Below are positions 9,733-19,659 of a stretch of DNA of 64,000 bases, piece after piece. Each line of letters opens with the position of its first letter. The first letter of the stretch is position 1. Origin of the DNA: CAZELM01 sp964512995 (lineage in GTDB: Bacteria > CSSED10-310); the NCBI GenBank assembly GCA_964512995.1, contig CAZELM010000022.1, forward strand, positions 18,000 to 81,999, in the 5' to 3' direction. A model generated the notes under the pieces. That model had not been told where the DNA came from, did not search any database, and worked only from the letters and a program-made list of their open reading frames with translations. Made by a program: the position numbers and the translations under genes.

Positions 9733-12131
9733 CAGACAGCACCAATCAAAAGGGCAGTCCACTGTACCGTCCGATGGTTCTGACTGTTTCGATTTTTATC
9801 GGCGGTATTCTTCGTGGTCATTCGGGCGTTGGACTGCCATTCGCTGAAAGTGTGGCATCGATTGTTTTAGCCTTTGGTGCGGTTGCAGCGCGTTACAGGG
9901 AAAAGAAACGTCTCAGCACTCTTATGCTCTTGATCGCGGTATTCTTGTGGGGTTCTGCATGGATTTCATCGATAGAAGGATATTTGCCAGCAAGTCATGT
10001 GATTTTTACAGCTCCTTCGGATGAAGTGACATTGGTTGGATGGATCTATCTTCCAATCGAACAGACGGATAAAGGATTCAAGCTTTTTCTCGAGTTGTGC
10101 GGTATCGAAACAGCTCCGGGAGCGATTGAATTGGTGACAGGTAAGGTTGTTATCCATGTCGCGATTCGCGATGATATGGAAAAAATAAAGGAACAATTGC
10201 GTTACGGAGCATGGATACGCGTCGAGACCGCATTGTCGCCTCCTTCAGGATATTTCAATGCAGGTGGATTTGATCAGGCTGTTTATTTTTCCCGAAAAGA
10301 TATCTACTTGACTGGTTATTTGGGATATCCGGAATTTTTGACTGTATTACAGCGGAGTCCGGGTTACCATCCGTTAAAAGGTATCTTTGATCTTCGTGAT
10401 GAATGGTTATGTCTGATCGAGCAAAATGTGAAACCGTGGTTTCCGGAATGGTTCACACAGCTTGGTGCAACAGAAAATCAGGTCATGAACCTTTCAAAAG
10501 CATTGCTTATTGGCGATCGAAGCGGCATTGATGATGACATGAAAATAGATTTTCAAAAAACCGGATTAGTTCACTTATTGGCAATATCTGGAATGCATTT
10601 TGCTATTGTGGCCGGGATGTTGAGTGGCATTTTCAGGTTGTTTCCATTTGGATATCGGGTTCAGGCTATCGGTGTCATTGGCTCAATTCTGTTGTATAGC
10701 ATCATCACAGGGGGTAGTGCATCGGTCGTTCGTTCTGCGTTGACCATTCTGTTGTATATGCTCGGACGAATTCTGAATCGACCGGTGGATGTCTTGAATA
10801 TTCTCGCAATATCGGCATTTATCCTTCTCATCGTCGACCCACGTAATTTATTTGATGTCGGATTTCAGCTCACATATTCAGCAACATTGGGAATCATTAC
10901 ACTGACATCTCCACTGGACAGCATGTTGAGATGGATATCCTGGCGATGGCTTCGGCAGACGATAGCAGTTTCTCTCGCGGCTCAGTTGGCAGTTTCACCT
11001 TTGTCTGCATATTTATTCAACCGAATCAGCGGCTGGGGTTTTCTGCCTTTTATCCCGTTGGCACCCGTTGTGTCGCTGGGGCTGATTACGGGGTTGATGG
11101 GCAGTTTGGTCGCATTTTTCCCGTTCCTATCCGTTTTATTATTGAGGATTCATGCAATTTCTCTGGGAGTGATTGTTATCTTTGCAGATTGGGTGAGCCA
11201 ATGGCCGGGAGTAACGGCTATTCTTCCAACGCCATCGATAGTATCATTATCATTATTTATCATTTCCCTCGGTTTATTGGCAGTTTCGGCGCGATATCCA
11301 GTCACTCGATGGATATCAGTCGTGGTTTTCATTCTGGTTGTTGTGGGAGAGATGCTCAGAATGGGGGGATCGAACAACGAGCGGCTTACAATCCACTTTC
11401 TGGATGTTGGCAATGGAGATTGTATAGTGGTTCAATGCCCATCCGGTGAAAACATACTGATTGACAGTGGCGGCGTTTTTGGATCGACATTTGATATCGG
11501 TCGGAATGTCGTTACTCCAACATTGCGCCATCTGGGAGTCGACTGTTTTGAAATCGCCCTCATAACACATCCCCATCCCGACCATCAGTTAGGGATGGCA
11601 TCCATTATTGATGAGTTTTCGATTCGGGAATTATGGGTTCCATCCATTGATTTCAATGATCTTGATCTCTCTCATATCATTGAGCTGGCCAAAAAAAAAC
11701 AAATTCCAGTGCGCGAACTCGATGATCAGGACATCTTCAAGTGTTTAAAGCTGGATACCAATAACCGATCACTGGTTTTAGGTATTGAGTATGGAAATTG
11801 TCGGATTATGTTACCTGGAGATGCCGAACATGAAGCAGAACTCGGGCTTCTGGATTATGGTAACTGGCTTCACTCAGATATTTTGAAGGCGGGTCATCAC
11901 GGAAGTCGAACATCGTCGTCTCAGGAGTTTCTCGAACGTGTAAGTCCACAGGCGATGATCATTACCTGTGGCCGAAACAATCAGTTCGGGCATCCACACC
12001 GGATCATTCTGGATCGGGTTGCTTCTATGGAATCTCAGATTGATGTTTTTCGTTCGGATCAATGTGGTATGATATCGGTCACGACTAATGGATATGAACT
12101 GGAATGCCATACTACTCTCTTTCGATATTGA
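9729..12131 (+). CDS. comEC: ComEC/Rec2-family DNA uptake channel with metallo-beta-lactamase domain
   Basis: 800-residue inner-membrane protein. It has N-terminal transmembrane helices and a DUF4131-like periplasmic domain (about 20-200). The central competence domain (about 255-520) contains GLVHLLAISGMHFAIVAG and GGSASVVRSA. The C-terminal metallo-beta-lactamase fold (about 560-790) contains HFLDVGNGDCIVV, the metal motif H614-P-H616-P-D618-H619, LPGDAEHEAE and KAGHHGSRTSS. Family knowledge: ComEC forms the channel that takes in single-stranded DNA, and the lactamase-like domain is the likely nuclease that degrades the other strand. All metal ligands visible here are intact. It is translationally coupled to comEA. 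No pilus or dprA genes are in the window. Confidence 0.95.
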   Translation: MTDSTNQKGSPLYRPMVLTVSIFIGGILRGHSGVGLPFAESVASIVLAFGAVAARYREKKRLSTLMLLIAVFLWGSAWISSIEGYLPASHVIFTAPSDEVTLVGWIYLPIEQTDKGFKLFLELCGIETAPGAIELVTGKVVIHVAIRDDMEKIKEQLRYGAWIRVETALSPPSGYFNAGGFDQAVYFSRKDIYLTGYLGYPEFLTVLQRSPGYHPLKGIFDLRDEWLCLIEQNVKPWFPEWFTQLGATENQVMNLSKALLIGDRSGIDDDMKIDFQKTGLVHLLAISGMHFAIVAGMLSGIFRLFPFGYRVQAIGVIGSILLYSIITGGSASVVRSALTILLYMLGRILNRPVDVLNILAISAFILLIVDPRNLFDVGFQLTYSATLGIITLTSPLDSMLRWISWRWLRQTIAVSLAAQLAVSPLSAYLFNRISGWGFLPFIPLAPVVSLGLITGLMGSLVAFFPFLSVLLLRIHAISLGVIVIFADWVSQWPGVTAILPTPSIVSLSLFIISLGLLAVSARYPVTRWISVVVFILVVVGEMLRMGGSNNERLTIHFLDVGNGDCIVVQCPSGENILIDSGGVFGSTFDIGRNVVTPTLRHLGVDCFEIALITHPHPDHQLGMASIIDEFSIRELWVPSIDFNDLDLSHIIELAKKKQIPVRELDDQDIFKCLKLDTNNRSLVLGIEYGNCRIMLPGDAEHEAELGLLDYGNWLHSDILKAGHHGSRTSSSQEFLERVSPQAMIITCGRNNQFGHPHRIILDRVASMESQIDVFRSDQCGMISVTTNGYELECHTTLFRY

Positions 12132-12326
12132 GCGATCAAAGTGGAATGGGATCAAGGAAAAACAGCGATGGCACACCGTGCGAAGCCATTCCCAAGATAT
12201 TGTCACTCGGGATTGTATCAATTGATTCCATGTGGCATTATTCTGGCAGATACGAATGGAAGTATGGAACTCAGACTAAAAATTTTCACTGTATCATTGG
12301 CTTTTTTTTAAGGTATTCTGTGCTCA

Positions 12327-13745
12327 ATGGCTTATTTTAGAACAAAAAAAATTCCTTTTTTAAGCGACTCTCGGATTCGGGATGAATGCATAAATCTGTT
12401 CAAAGCAGCGGATATCGTCACTACTGAATGGAATGAAAATCAATTGCTTTCCGAGTTATATTTACCTAGTGATGTGCTTCTGTGGGCTATCTCCAAAGAT
12501 TTGACAGTCGCATTTCTCGAGATCAAACGATTTATCGATCAACACCCTGATGTCGCCATATTCTGTCTCGTACCGAAAGAACTGCTTACATCGTATGAGC
12601 ATAGCATCCCTGATTTCATCGAGTCTGTCATTGCTCTTCCGGCTGCTCCCGAATTTTTTAAAGAACGTCTGGATCAGGTTTTGGCGTTACAGGGATATTT
12701 TGTCCGGATATTTGATCTGGAGCGGCTGATCGGTGAGTTGAATCAGGAGATGAGATTATTCAGCAGCATTGGCAAAGCGATGGCATCATCTTTTGATTTA
12801 AATCACGTGCTGACTGCGGTAATGGAGATGACGGGGAGCAGTCTGACATCTGAAGGGTGGTCTGTTGCCTTGAAAGATGAAAAAACCGGCGAACTCGTTT
12901 TCGTGGAAGCCAGAGGAGAAGCTGGAGCCAGAATAAAAGGTCGTAGAATACCGCGGGGAAAAGGTATTGTGGGATGGGTGACAGAACATGGGGAACCGCT
13001 GATTGTTCAGGATACTGCTTTGGATGATCGGCATTTTACTGAATTGGACAGGCTGATTGGCTTTAAATCGCATTCTATTTTATGCATGCCGCTGAAATCA
13101 CGGAATCGCATATTGGGAGCGATCGAATTCATCAACAAACTAAGTGTGCCATTCTCGTCTCACGATATGGAACGAATTCAAGTGCTGGTGGATCTGGCGG
13201 CAGTATCATTGGATAATGCCTTATTATACCATCACATGAACATTCTGTCAGAACGTGATGAACTGACTGGATTGTTCAACCAGCGAACGCTGGTCCGGAT
13301 TCTGGATAGTGAGATTGAAAAAGCGACGCTATCACATACCTCATTGGCTTATATCTTCCTGGATATGGATCACCTCAAACGGATTAATGATCAGTTCGGC
13401 CACCTGATGGGACAGGAATCGATCCGGGAAGTCGGAACCCTCGTGGAGCGATCACTGACTGGAAATGCCATTGCTGGCAGGTATGGAGGGGATGAATTTT
13501 GGGTCATTTTGCCTGAGACGTCTAAAGAGCAGGCACTCAGCCTGGCGGAAATAATCAGATCCAGGATCGAACGTCATGTTTTTTTGAAAAAATTCAATCT
13601 GGATATACGCCTGACAGCCAGCATCGGGATAGCAATGTATCCGGATCATGCTGCTTCGTTCGATGATCTGACCCGAAACGCTGATCTGGCTTTGTTCGAA
13701 GCGAAACGAAACAACCGGAATAAAGTTGTGCTTGCTGCCAGGTAA
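12327..13745 (+). CDS. GAF-GGDEF diguanylate cyclase
   Basis: 472-residue soluble signalling protein. Residues 1-130 look like a receiver-like fold without the usual phosphorylation residues. Residues about 145-300 are a GAF domain (SSIGKAMASSFDLN, then RGKGIVGWVTEHGEPL, then HSILCMPLKSRNRILGAIE). Residues about 310-470 are a GGDEF domain with RYGGDEFWVILP (G387-F391), so the active loop is intact and c-di-GMP synthesis is expected. The inhibitory RxxD motif is absent at its usual place five residues before GGDEF, suggesting no classical product inhibition. The ribosome site (AAGGT, far upstream) is weak. It is probably transcribed alone, 195 bases after comEC. Confidence 0.92.
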   Translation: MAYFRTKKIPFLSDSRIRDECINLFKAADIVTTEWNENQLLSELYLPSDVLLWAISKDLTVAFLEIKRFIDQHPDVAIFCLVPKELLTSYEHSIPDFIESVIALPAAPEFFKERLDQVLALQGYFVRIFDLERLIGELNQEMRLFSSIGKAMASSFDLNHVLTAVMEMTGSSLTSEGWSVALKDEKTGELVFVEARGEAGARIKGRRIPRGKGIVGWVTEHGEPLIVQDTALDDRHFTELDRLIGFKSHSILCMPLKSRNRILGAIEFINKLSVPFSSHDMERIQVLVDLAAVSLDNALLYHHMNILSERDELTGLFNQRTLVRILDSEIEKATLSHTSLAYIFLDMDHLKRINDQFGHLMGQESIREVGTLVERSLTGNAIAGRYGGDEFWVILPETSKEQALSLAEIIRSRIERHVFLKKFNLDIRLTASIGIAMYPDHAASFDDLTRNADLALFEAKRNNRNKVVLAAR

Positions 13746-13881
13746 TGCGTGATAATGGCCATTCCGTAAAGAATTTATATTGAAGTTGTTAGAAAATCTT
13801 TGTGTTTTACTCAAAAAGTGTTTTCGGATAGGCTTTAGCTCAGGGAATGAATAAGAAATAGCTCCTGGAGAACATCCTGTC

Positions 13882-15174
13882 ATGAAATTTCCGTTATGGA
13901 TCATTATTGTCATTTCATTTGTTTTTTCATTGGCATATCCGGCCTGGTGGCTTTCTCAATTCAGAGCAATGGATTTGCCATCTTATTATGTCGCCGGCGT
14001 TCTTGTGCGTGAGTATGCCAATCCCTATCATCCCGATCTGCTGGTTCACAAAGCGCAGATGATCGGATTAAAATATCCCATTTACCCGTATATTTACTTC
14101 CCCATGATCGCTGTCATTTTCATTTCTTTCAGTATGTTACCGTATCCAATTGTTCAAGTATTGTGGTTTGGTATCACCGAGCTGTTCTTCATCGCGGGCA
14201 TACTGATACTGAAGAAATTGGTCACTGCTCCCGGTGATTGTACCCCAAAAACAGTATCTCAAAAAAACATGCAATGGATTATGATTCTGATCATTGTGAC
14301 ACTCAACTGGGCTGCGCTCGCCAATTTTCTGAATGGACAGATCAATTCAGTCATTTTTTTTCTGTTCGTTGGATTTCTGTTTGCCTGCTCCCAAAGAAAA
14401 GATATTATTGCTGGTATACTTCTCGCCGTTTTAGGCATGATCAAACCTCAGCCGCTCATCGTTTTTGCCTATCTGCTCTATCGGAAACGATTTCGATGTG
14501 CGGTGACCACTGCTATCACGTTTGGCGTCGGCACATTTTTGACTGCCTGGATTGTTGGATGGTCCCATTTCATGTTCTATATCACGGAGATAATGCCGAC
14601 ATTCAATATGGTGAAAACATCGTTTCCACCGATCCTTATCTTCGCTCCGCCTAATTTTTCGCTGCATGGATTGATCGCACGATTGTTTCAGACGACTGCG
14701 TATGGGCCGGCATTAATCAATCTGCCGGAATTTGTGCCGATGATGTGTCGGATGGCAACGCTGCTGGTTTTCCTGGTCAGTGCCATATCAATCGTACGAT
14801 ATAGAAAAAATCATGATGATCGGGAGTTTGCTGTCGATTGCGCATGGTTATTGACTGCTTCCTTGCTGGTCTCTCCATTGACATGGGACCATCATCTGTT
14901 GCTACTCGGTATCCCAGGAGTTTATCTGATGGAGGAGATGCGTTGCTCCCGAAAATTAAAAAGGATCGATTGTTTACTGGTATTTTTGTGGGTGATTCTG
15001 AGTGTTCATTTTTACCCAATGAGCCCGATCTGGAGACGTCATACAGCGGTCGGCATGATTGTCATGTCCCTTAAACCGGTCACGTTGTTTTTTTTCTGGA
15101 TTCTGTCAGGATATCGGTTTTTTTCTACATCCGCTTCAGCGAATCAGGCGGTCAGCAGTAAAAAAAAGTCCTGA
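13882..15174 (+). CDS. GT87-like (DUF2029) integral membrane glycosyltransferase
   Basis: 430 residues with about ten hydrophobic helices. It fits the GT87/DUF2029 pattern of polyprenyl-phosphate-mannose-dependent transferases: a first-loop acidic residue (MDLPSYYVAG) followed by YANPYHPDL, the central NGQINSVIFFLFVGFLFA, and AVLGMIKPQPLIVFAYLLY. Members of this GT-C group use a lipid-linked sugar donor on the outer face of the inner membrane. The DPM1-like enzymes at 8307-9005 and 59569-60273 could supply such a donor. It stands alone, with convergent genes 350 bases downstream. Confidence 0.8.
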   Translation: MKFPLWIIIVISFVFSLAYPAWWLSQFRAMDLPSYYVAGVLVREYANPYHPDLLVHKAQMIGLKYPIYPYIYFPMIAVIFISFSMLPYPIVQVLWFGITELFFIAGILILKKLVTAPGDCTPKTVSQKNMQWIMILIIVTLNWAALANFLNGQINSVIFFLFVGFLFACSQRKDIIAGILLAVLGMIKPQPLIVFAYLLYRKRFRCAVTTAITFGVGTFLTAWIVGWSHFMFYITEIMPTFNMVKTSFPPILIFAPPNFSLHGLIARLFQTTAYGPALINLPEFVPMMCRMATLLVFLVSAISIVRYRKNHDDREFAVDCAWLLTASLLVSPLTWDHHLLLLGIPGVYLMEEMRCSRKLKRIDCLLVFLWVILSVHFYPMSPIWRRHTAVGMIVMSLKPVTLFFFWILSGYRFFSTSASANQAVSSKKKS

Positions 15175-15309
15175 AGTGTTGGATTTTCTGGGAATGACAG
15201 CGAAAAGCGGAATTGCGCGCCCGATTTCCGCGCCTCGCCGGCCACGTTTTCTTTCTGTTCCCTGCAACTATCAGGGGTTATTGTGATTGCCTGAAAATAA
15301 AACGTGTCT

Positions 15310-15526
15310 GGACTGGATACGATGACACAATCTCACCGGTGCAGAACGAGGACATCTGGCTTATCTCCCTCACCCCGCCGGCCCCATTGATGGATTGGTC
15401 CGTGCTGGATCGGCCGACAACCCTTCTATCGGCGGGAGTGGGTAAAGAAAAGATCCGCACACGCATCTTTCGTTAGATATGGCAGGGCTTTGTGCATACC
15501 AGAGGAAATCCTGTCAATACACTCTT
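15310..15526. repeat. dispersed ~215-bp intergenic repeat, copy A
   Basis: This stretch aligns along its whole length with 20057-20270. Shared blocks include GCAGAACGAGG, TCTCCCTCACCC, ATTGATGGATT, CCGACAACCC and GGCGGGAG. I estimate roughly 75-80% identity by eye, with a one-base gap. It fills most of the 350-base space between two convergent genes and ends over the stop codon of the minus-strand gene. The preceding bases (15175-15309) hold nothing I recognise. No ORF in it is shared between the copies. Confidence 0.75.
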
Positions 15527-15785
15527 AGTTCTCGAGATGTTTCTTCAATTGGTTTTCATCGGTACGAATCTGATGCTGGCTGACATCGAATATCTGAAGG
15601 TTGGTTCCGTGGCGTTCATTGTAGCTTTTGATAAATATCTGCGCGTAGCGGATACCGATCTCCGGAGAAATCGCTGCAATAACAAGGAAAAATGCCAGAA
15701 TGGAAATAAAAACAGTCAGTTCATCCAGAATAAACATTCCGATAAAAATCCAGAACCATTTTGATTGATACCAACGCTTGCTCAT
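15525..15785 (-). CDS. small membrane protein of unknown function
   Basis: 86-residue protein. One or two hydrophobic segments cover about residues 7-42 (KWFWIFIGMFILDEL, then FISILAFFLVIAAI), followed by a polar C-terminal half. The family is not recognised. ATG 15785 was preferred over an in-frame start 12 codons upstream because AAGGAGA lies six bases before it. Its start overlaps the Smr gene stop by four bases, so it is translated with that gene as the last member of the operon starting at 18642. The stop codon lies at the edge of repeat copy A. Confidence 0.7.
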   Translation of the reverse strand: MSKRWYQSKWFWIFIGMFILDELTVFISILAFFLVIAAISPEIGIRYAQIFIKSYNERHGTNLQIFDVSQHQIRTDENQLKKHLEN

Positions 15786-16216
15786 TCGGATCTCCTTAAC
15801 ACTGCAATTGTTGCTCCCCATCCACCGGAATCTTCCGGAGCCTGATAAAATCGGATGACATACGGGTTTTTCCCGAGAAAAGAATGTACAATCTGTCGTT
15901 GGACGCCGGTTCCTCTCCCATGGATGATCCGAACTGATTCAAAATTTTTTTCAACTGCTGCTTCAAGATACGCATCCAGAACCTGCCAGGTTTCATCTGG
16001 AGCAAACGTATGGAGATCAATGACATCTTCGACAGGGAATGCGATGGCAAACCCATCATACGGATCAGCGTATGGGGAGATATCGCTGTCTGTATCATCC
16101 TGTTCCGGCATATTCTCAGAAAAATCTATTGGAGAAACTACCGATGGTTGCCTGAATTTGTCCCAAAGGTTCTGACAATGGGATGCCAGCTTCTGAATCC
16201 ACGAAAAAATGCGCAT
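15782..16216 (-). CDS. Smr-domain protein
   Basis: 144 residues. The C-terminal ~85 are an Smr domain like that of MutS2: VIDLHTFAPDETWQVLDAYL, IIHGRGTGVQRQIVHSFL and GGWGATIAVL, carrying the conserved DLH, HGxGxG and GAT motifs. Stand-alone Smr proteins are small endonucleases acting on branched DNA or on RNA at stalled ribosomes. The acidic N-terminal 60 residues are not conserved. It starts 4 bases after the stop of the upstream glycosyltransferase and overlaps the next gene, so it is in a polysaccharide-type operon, an unexpected place for a nuclease. Confidence 0.9.
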   Translation of the reverse strand: MRIFSWIQKLASHCQNLWDKFRQPSVVSPIDFSENMPEQDDTDSDISPYADPYDGFAIAFPVEDVIDLHTFAPDETWQVLDAYLEAAVEKNFESVRIIHGRGTGVQRQIVHSFLGKNPYVIRFYQAPEDSGGWGATIAVLRRSE

Positions 16217-16219
16217 ACC

Positions 16220-17518
16220 TTATCCTGATGACGGTGTATCGAGTGTCCAATCCAGTTCCTGTGTGACTTGGCCGGTGATAATGGGCAGCGTGTAATGGCT
16301 GACCACATGATCCCAATTAAAGAGCGATGTCATCCGGTTCCGGCCATTGATGCCCATCTGGATTCGGATTTCGGGCTTCGTGATGAGCAGAGACAGATAA
16401 TCCGAGAGCGATTGATCGTCTCCAGGAAGAAATAAAAATCCGGTTTCTCCATGACGAATCGTATATTGAATCCCACCGATTCGGGAGCCGATCACGGGAA
16501 TGCCGCATGCCATTGATTCCAGAGGAACGATGCCGAATGGCTCCGGCCAGATGGATGGACATACAATAATGTCCATCGTGTTATATAAACGGGGGAGATC
16601 AACCGGGGAAACCCAGCCGGTTGACTGTATGAGATCATGGCGGAAGCTGGTTCGGGAATCGGTGACGTAGACCTTGAAATTGACCGATTGGTCTTTCAGC
16701 CTCCGGATACTTCGTTCAAATACGCTGAAACCTTTCCGGGTGTCGTCCGATCGGCCGGACATGAGGATTTTGAGTGACTCGGATGGCGGCTTTGGATTGA
16801 GAGGACGAAAATGATCCGTATCCACTCCTCCCGGAACGATATGAATCCGAGCGTCGATATCTTGGAATAACCGTTTGATGAATGGATTAGATACTAAAAT
16901 GCCATTCAATCGATTCAGAGCGGTTCGGGTGTGGTGTGAAAAAAAAGGCAAAAACCCAAGACCGCTCCAATATTCAAAAGCAACCGGATTCATTCGATGC
17001 GGTCGTAGGGTTCCGGCCATACGCCGCAGTCCACACCACCAGCATTGAAACGGTGTCGCAAACAGTGTGTTGCCACAGGTTTGACCGGTTGGATTGTTGT
17101 GGTCCCATTCAAAGACGTTTCCTTTGAAAAGACCCATGTAATTATGGCAGATCAGTTCGTGAGCATATATTCGCAGATAGGATGGTGTTTGGGAGAAGTG
17201 GCCGATGAGATAGGGAGCCAGTGAGAATGTATTCCCATACACGATGCAATCCGGTTTCCATGCGGTCAGCTCCGGTTCCAGGCAGCGGGGGAGCGAATGA
17301 AAATTGAATTGATATGGCTTGATGGGAATGACATGAACCGGAATCCCTGGATCGCTGGAAATCCGTCCGCCTGGAATGTTCCATCGCTCCCATTGAAATG
17401 TGAAGATCTTCATATCCAGCCCCGATCGCTGTAACCGGATGGCGGTTTCCCGGAGATCCAACCAGGAACCCCCTGTCGGAGGCCAATGGAATGATTGATC
17501 CACCCAGGCGATTTTCAT
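16220..17518 (-). CDS. family 4 glycosyltransferase
   Basis: 432-residue GT-B enzyme. The N-terminal domain begins MKIAWVDQSFHWPPTGGSWL, the glycine-rich acceptor loop. The C-terminal domain carries ILMSGRSDDTRKG and the E-x7-E donor motif in EPFGIVPLESMACGIPVIG, followed by GGIQYTI. Such retaining enzymes add hexoses from nucleotide sugars to lipid-linked or polysaccharide acceptors at the cytoplasmic face. It overlaps the preceding glycosyltransferase gene by four bases (ATGA). A Cys-rich stretch (C..LFATPFQCWWCGLRR) in the N-terminal half is like the cysteine cluster in the partner enzyme and may bind metal. Confidence 0.9.
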   Translation of the reverse strand: MKIAWVDQSFHWPPTGGSWLDLRETAIRLQRSGLDMKIFTFQWERWNIPGGRISSDPGIPVHVIPIKPYQFNFHSLPRCLEPELTAWKPDCIVYGNTFSLAPYLIGHFSQTPSYLRIYAHELICHNYMGLFKGNVFEWDHNNPTGQTCGNTLFATPFQCWWCGLRRMAGTLRPHRMNPVAFEYWSGLGFLPFFSHHTRTALNRLNGILVSNPFIKRLFQDIDARIHIVPGGVDTDHFRPLNPKPPSESLKILMSGRSDDTRKGFSVFERSIRRLKDQSVNFKVYVTDSRTSFRHDLIQSTGWVSPVDLPRLYNTMDIIVCPSIWPEPFGIVPLESMACGIPVIGSRIGGIQYTIRHGETGFLFLPGDDQSLSDYLSLLITKPEIRIQMGINGRNRMTSLFNWDHVVSHYTLPIITGQVTQELDWTLDTPSSG

Positions 17519-18642
17519 GATTGTTTCCGGAGTTGCTGATAGACGGTTTCGAGCCGGAGGATATGTCGGGTGGAGCAGAATTTATCCAGAAGACGCTCCC
17601 TTCCGTTCTGTCCCAATCGGGTTGCCAGTGAGTGATCGGTGAGCAGTGTTTCAACTTTTTGAGCAAACAACGACGGATGATCGGGTGGGACACAGAATCC
17701 GGTCTCTGCATCCGTCAACCAGTCTCTGATTCCTCCAACATCAAACGCAACTACGGCCCGGGCCGCTCCCATCGCTTCCAGTCCGACGATCCCGAAGGGT
17801 TCCGGATAGGTACTGGGGAACACCACGAAACGGCTCCAGTCATACCATTTCCCAAGTGATTCTGAGGGTTGATGGCCGAGAAATTCAGCAGGAACATTGA
17901 GTGAGCGTGCGAGAAGTTCCAGTTGAAGTCGCTCCGGACCATCTCCCGCGATTTTCAACTGATATGGACGGTTGATAGTTGACAGCATTTTAATGAGCAG
18001 ATCAAAACCTTTCCCGGGAGCCAGGCGGCCGGCGGTAAAAATCCGGGGTTCAGCGGATGGGAGAGATGGACTGACGTCACTGGGTGGATCATAAAAATAG
18101 GGGACAACGTCCAGTTTTGATGGATCAGGCAGCAAGGGTTGAATGAATTTCTCCATATAATGGCTCATCACCCAGATCCTGGGAAACTGACGGATGACGG
18201 ATATCGCATGCTTGTCAACCGCAAACCGATACAGTGAGGAGACTCCCATGTTGAAACATGTGGTTTTGAAGCAGCGGATCGAGAGATGATCATCGCAGAT
18301 TTGGCGCGTATCTTTCCGGATCCGTGTAACAGAGCAGAACGGACGAAATTCATGGATGCTTTTCAGGCAGTTTCCGCAGCGAAGTAATGTTTTCAGGATC
18401 TGGAAATTATTGATGTTATGGATGTGAATGACATCCGGCCGATAATGATGGAGGATGTGATTCAGTCGGATCAGATTTTCCCGAGTATTTTTCAGAGCCT
18501 GTATCGGATGATTGCCAGATGTGAAGGTTTGAACAAAGAGTTGGTTGTCATGGCCTCGGGCTTCCAGACAGTGAATCAACCGATGGATATAGGTTTCGGT
18601 TCCACCACCCTCGATTGAATTATTGACATGCAAAATTTTCAT
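17515..18642 (-). CDS. family 4 glycosyltransferase
   Basis: 375-residue GT-B enzyme and first gene of the minus-strand operon. The N-terminus reads MKILHVNNSIEGGGTETYIH, a typical glycine-rich loop. The donor domain has IFTAGRLAPGKGFDLLIKML and EPFGIVGLEAMGAARAVVA (E-x7-E), then GGIRDWL. A cysteine cluster between about residues 90 and 130 (LLRCGNCLKSIHEFRPFC, then CDDHLSIRCFKTTCF) is often seen in GT4 enzymes of this kind and may bind metal. The product is expected to act in glycan assembly with the enzyme encoded next. The gene diverges from the GT2 gene at 18718. Confidence 0.9.
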   Translation of the reverse strand: MKILHVNNSIEGGGTETYIHRLIHCLEARGHDNQLFVQTFTSGNHPIQALKNTRENLIRLNHILHHYRPDVIHIHNINNFQILKTLLRCGNCLKSIHEFRPFCSVTRIRKDTRQICDDHLSIRCFKTTCFNMGVSSLYRFAVDKHAISVIRQFPRIWVMSHYMEKFIQPLLPDPSKLDVVPYFYDPPSDVSPSLPSAEPRIFTAGRLAPGKGFDLLIKMLSTINRPYQLKIAGDGPERLQLELLARSLNVPAEFLGHQPSESLGKWYDWSRFVVFPSTYPEPFGIVGLEAMGAARAVVAFDVGGIRDWLTDAETGFCVPPDHPSLFAQKVETLLTDHSLATRLGQNGRERLLDKFCSTRHILRLETVYQQLRKQS

Positions 18643-18717
18643 GGATCTTTCGTCGCCAGGTGAAGGATGATACAGTCAGACATGGTGGATCGACTCACAA
18701 TGGATCAAGGGGTTTAT

Positions 18718-19623
18718 ATGGAATCGGATCGAACCGCATTTCAACCAGATGTCACCGTAGCTGTATGTGTGCGAAATGGCGCTAGTACGATTTCGTCGTG
18801 CCTAGAAAGTCTGCTCAGTCTGGAGTATCCCTTGGAAAAGCTGAAGATTATCGTTGTGGATAACGGTTCAACCGATAATACGGCGGAGATCATACACAAA
18901 TTCCCGATAAAAATCATCCATGAACCGATTGCAGGGAGAGGGAATGCTCGGAATGCAGCCATCCGAGCCTGTCAGACCGAGTTTCTGGCTTTTACTGATG
19001 CGGATTGTCGAGCTGCTTCCGATTGGCTGAAACAATTGATGGGCGAGTTTCAGGATCCCATGGTTGGAGCGGTTGGGGGAGATATTATCACACCGGGAGA
19101 AGAACCATTGGCCCGGTTTTATGAATTGCGGCGGATCGTATCCAATAAAGAGTTTTCAGGCAATCACCGGTTTTCTCCCCCATTTTTGGCCACTGCCAAT
19201 ACCATATTCCGGATGAAAGCACTGCTGGAATGTGGTGGATTCAGCAGAGAATTCATTGCGGGAGAAGATGCGGATGTATGCTGGAGAATCCAGAGTATGG
19301 GTTACGAGATCAAATATATTCCCGGAGGGAGAATCTATCATTATCATCGCGCTACATGGAAAGGACTATTGAAACAATCCATAGAATATGGATACGGTGG
19401 TGTTCATCTGTTTCATCGGTATCACCGGCGATTTCAGACCAGAATATGGATCTGGTGGGGGTTGTATGCGCGCTTTCTCATTTCGATCATCTGCATGCCA
19501 TTGATATTGGTTCCTGAAACGAAGTTCCCCAGACAAATGCCATTGTTCGATGTGATTCGGTATGGCGGTCTGATCCTGGGCCGGATAAAAGCCGCGATAC
19601 GATTTAGAATGCTTGTATTATAG
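18718..19623 (+). CDS. family 2 glycosyltransferase
   Basis: 301-residue GT-A enzyme. Motifs: VTVAVCVRNGASTISSCLES, IIVVDNGSTDNT, AGRGNARNAAIRA, FTDADCRAASDWL (the DxD-like metal site) and FIAGEDADVCWRIQSMGYEI, the ED..C/L.R block that usually contributes the catalytic base. A hydrophobic C-terminal stretch (FLISIICMPLILVP) may tether it to the membrane. ATG 18718 has AAGGGG six bases upstream. A start at 18667 would add 17 residues and leave only 24 bases to the divergent gene, so the shorter form is preferred. Likely role in exported glycan synthesis with the adjacent operon. Confidence 0.88.
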   Translation: MESDRTAFQPDVTVAVCVRNGASTISSCLESLLSLEYPLEKLKIIVVDNGSTDNTAEIIHKFPIKIIHEPIAGRGNARNAAIRACQTEFLAFTDADCRAASDWLKQLMGEFQDPMVGAVGGDIITPGEEPLARFYELRRIVSNKEFSGNHRFSPPFLATANTIFRMKALLECGGFSREFIAGEDADVCWRIQSMGYEIKYIPGGRIYHYHRATWKGLLKQSIEYGYGGVHLFHRYHRRFQTRIWIWWGLYARFLISIICMPLILVPETKFPRQMPLFDVIRYGGLILGRIKAAIRFRMLVL

Positions 19624-19659
19624 ACGAAATCGTCTTGAAAATTAACCGGAAATTGAAAA

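Noticed and set aside
12104..12340. 78-residue plus-strand ORF after comEC
   Set aside because: No ribosome site and no recognisable motif; it overlaps the comEC end and the GGDEF gene start.
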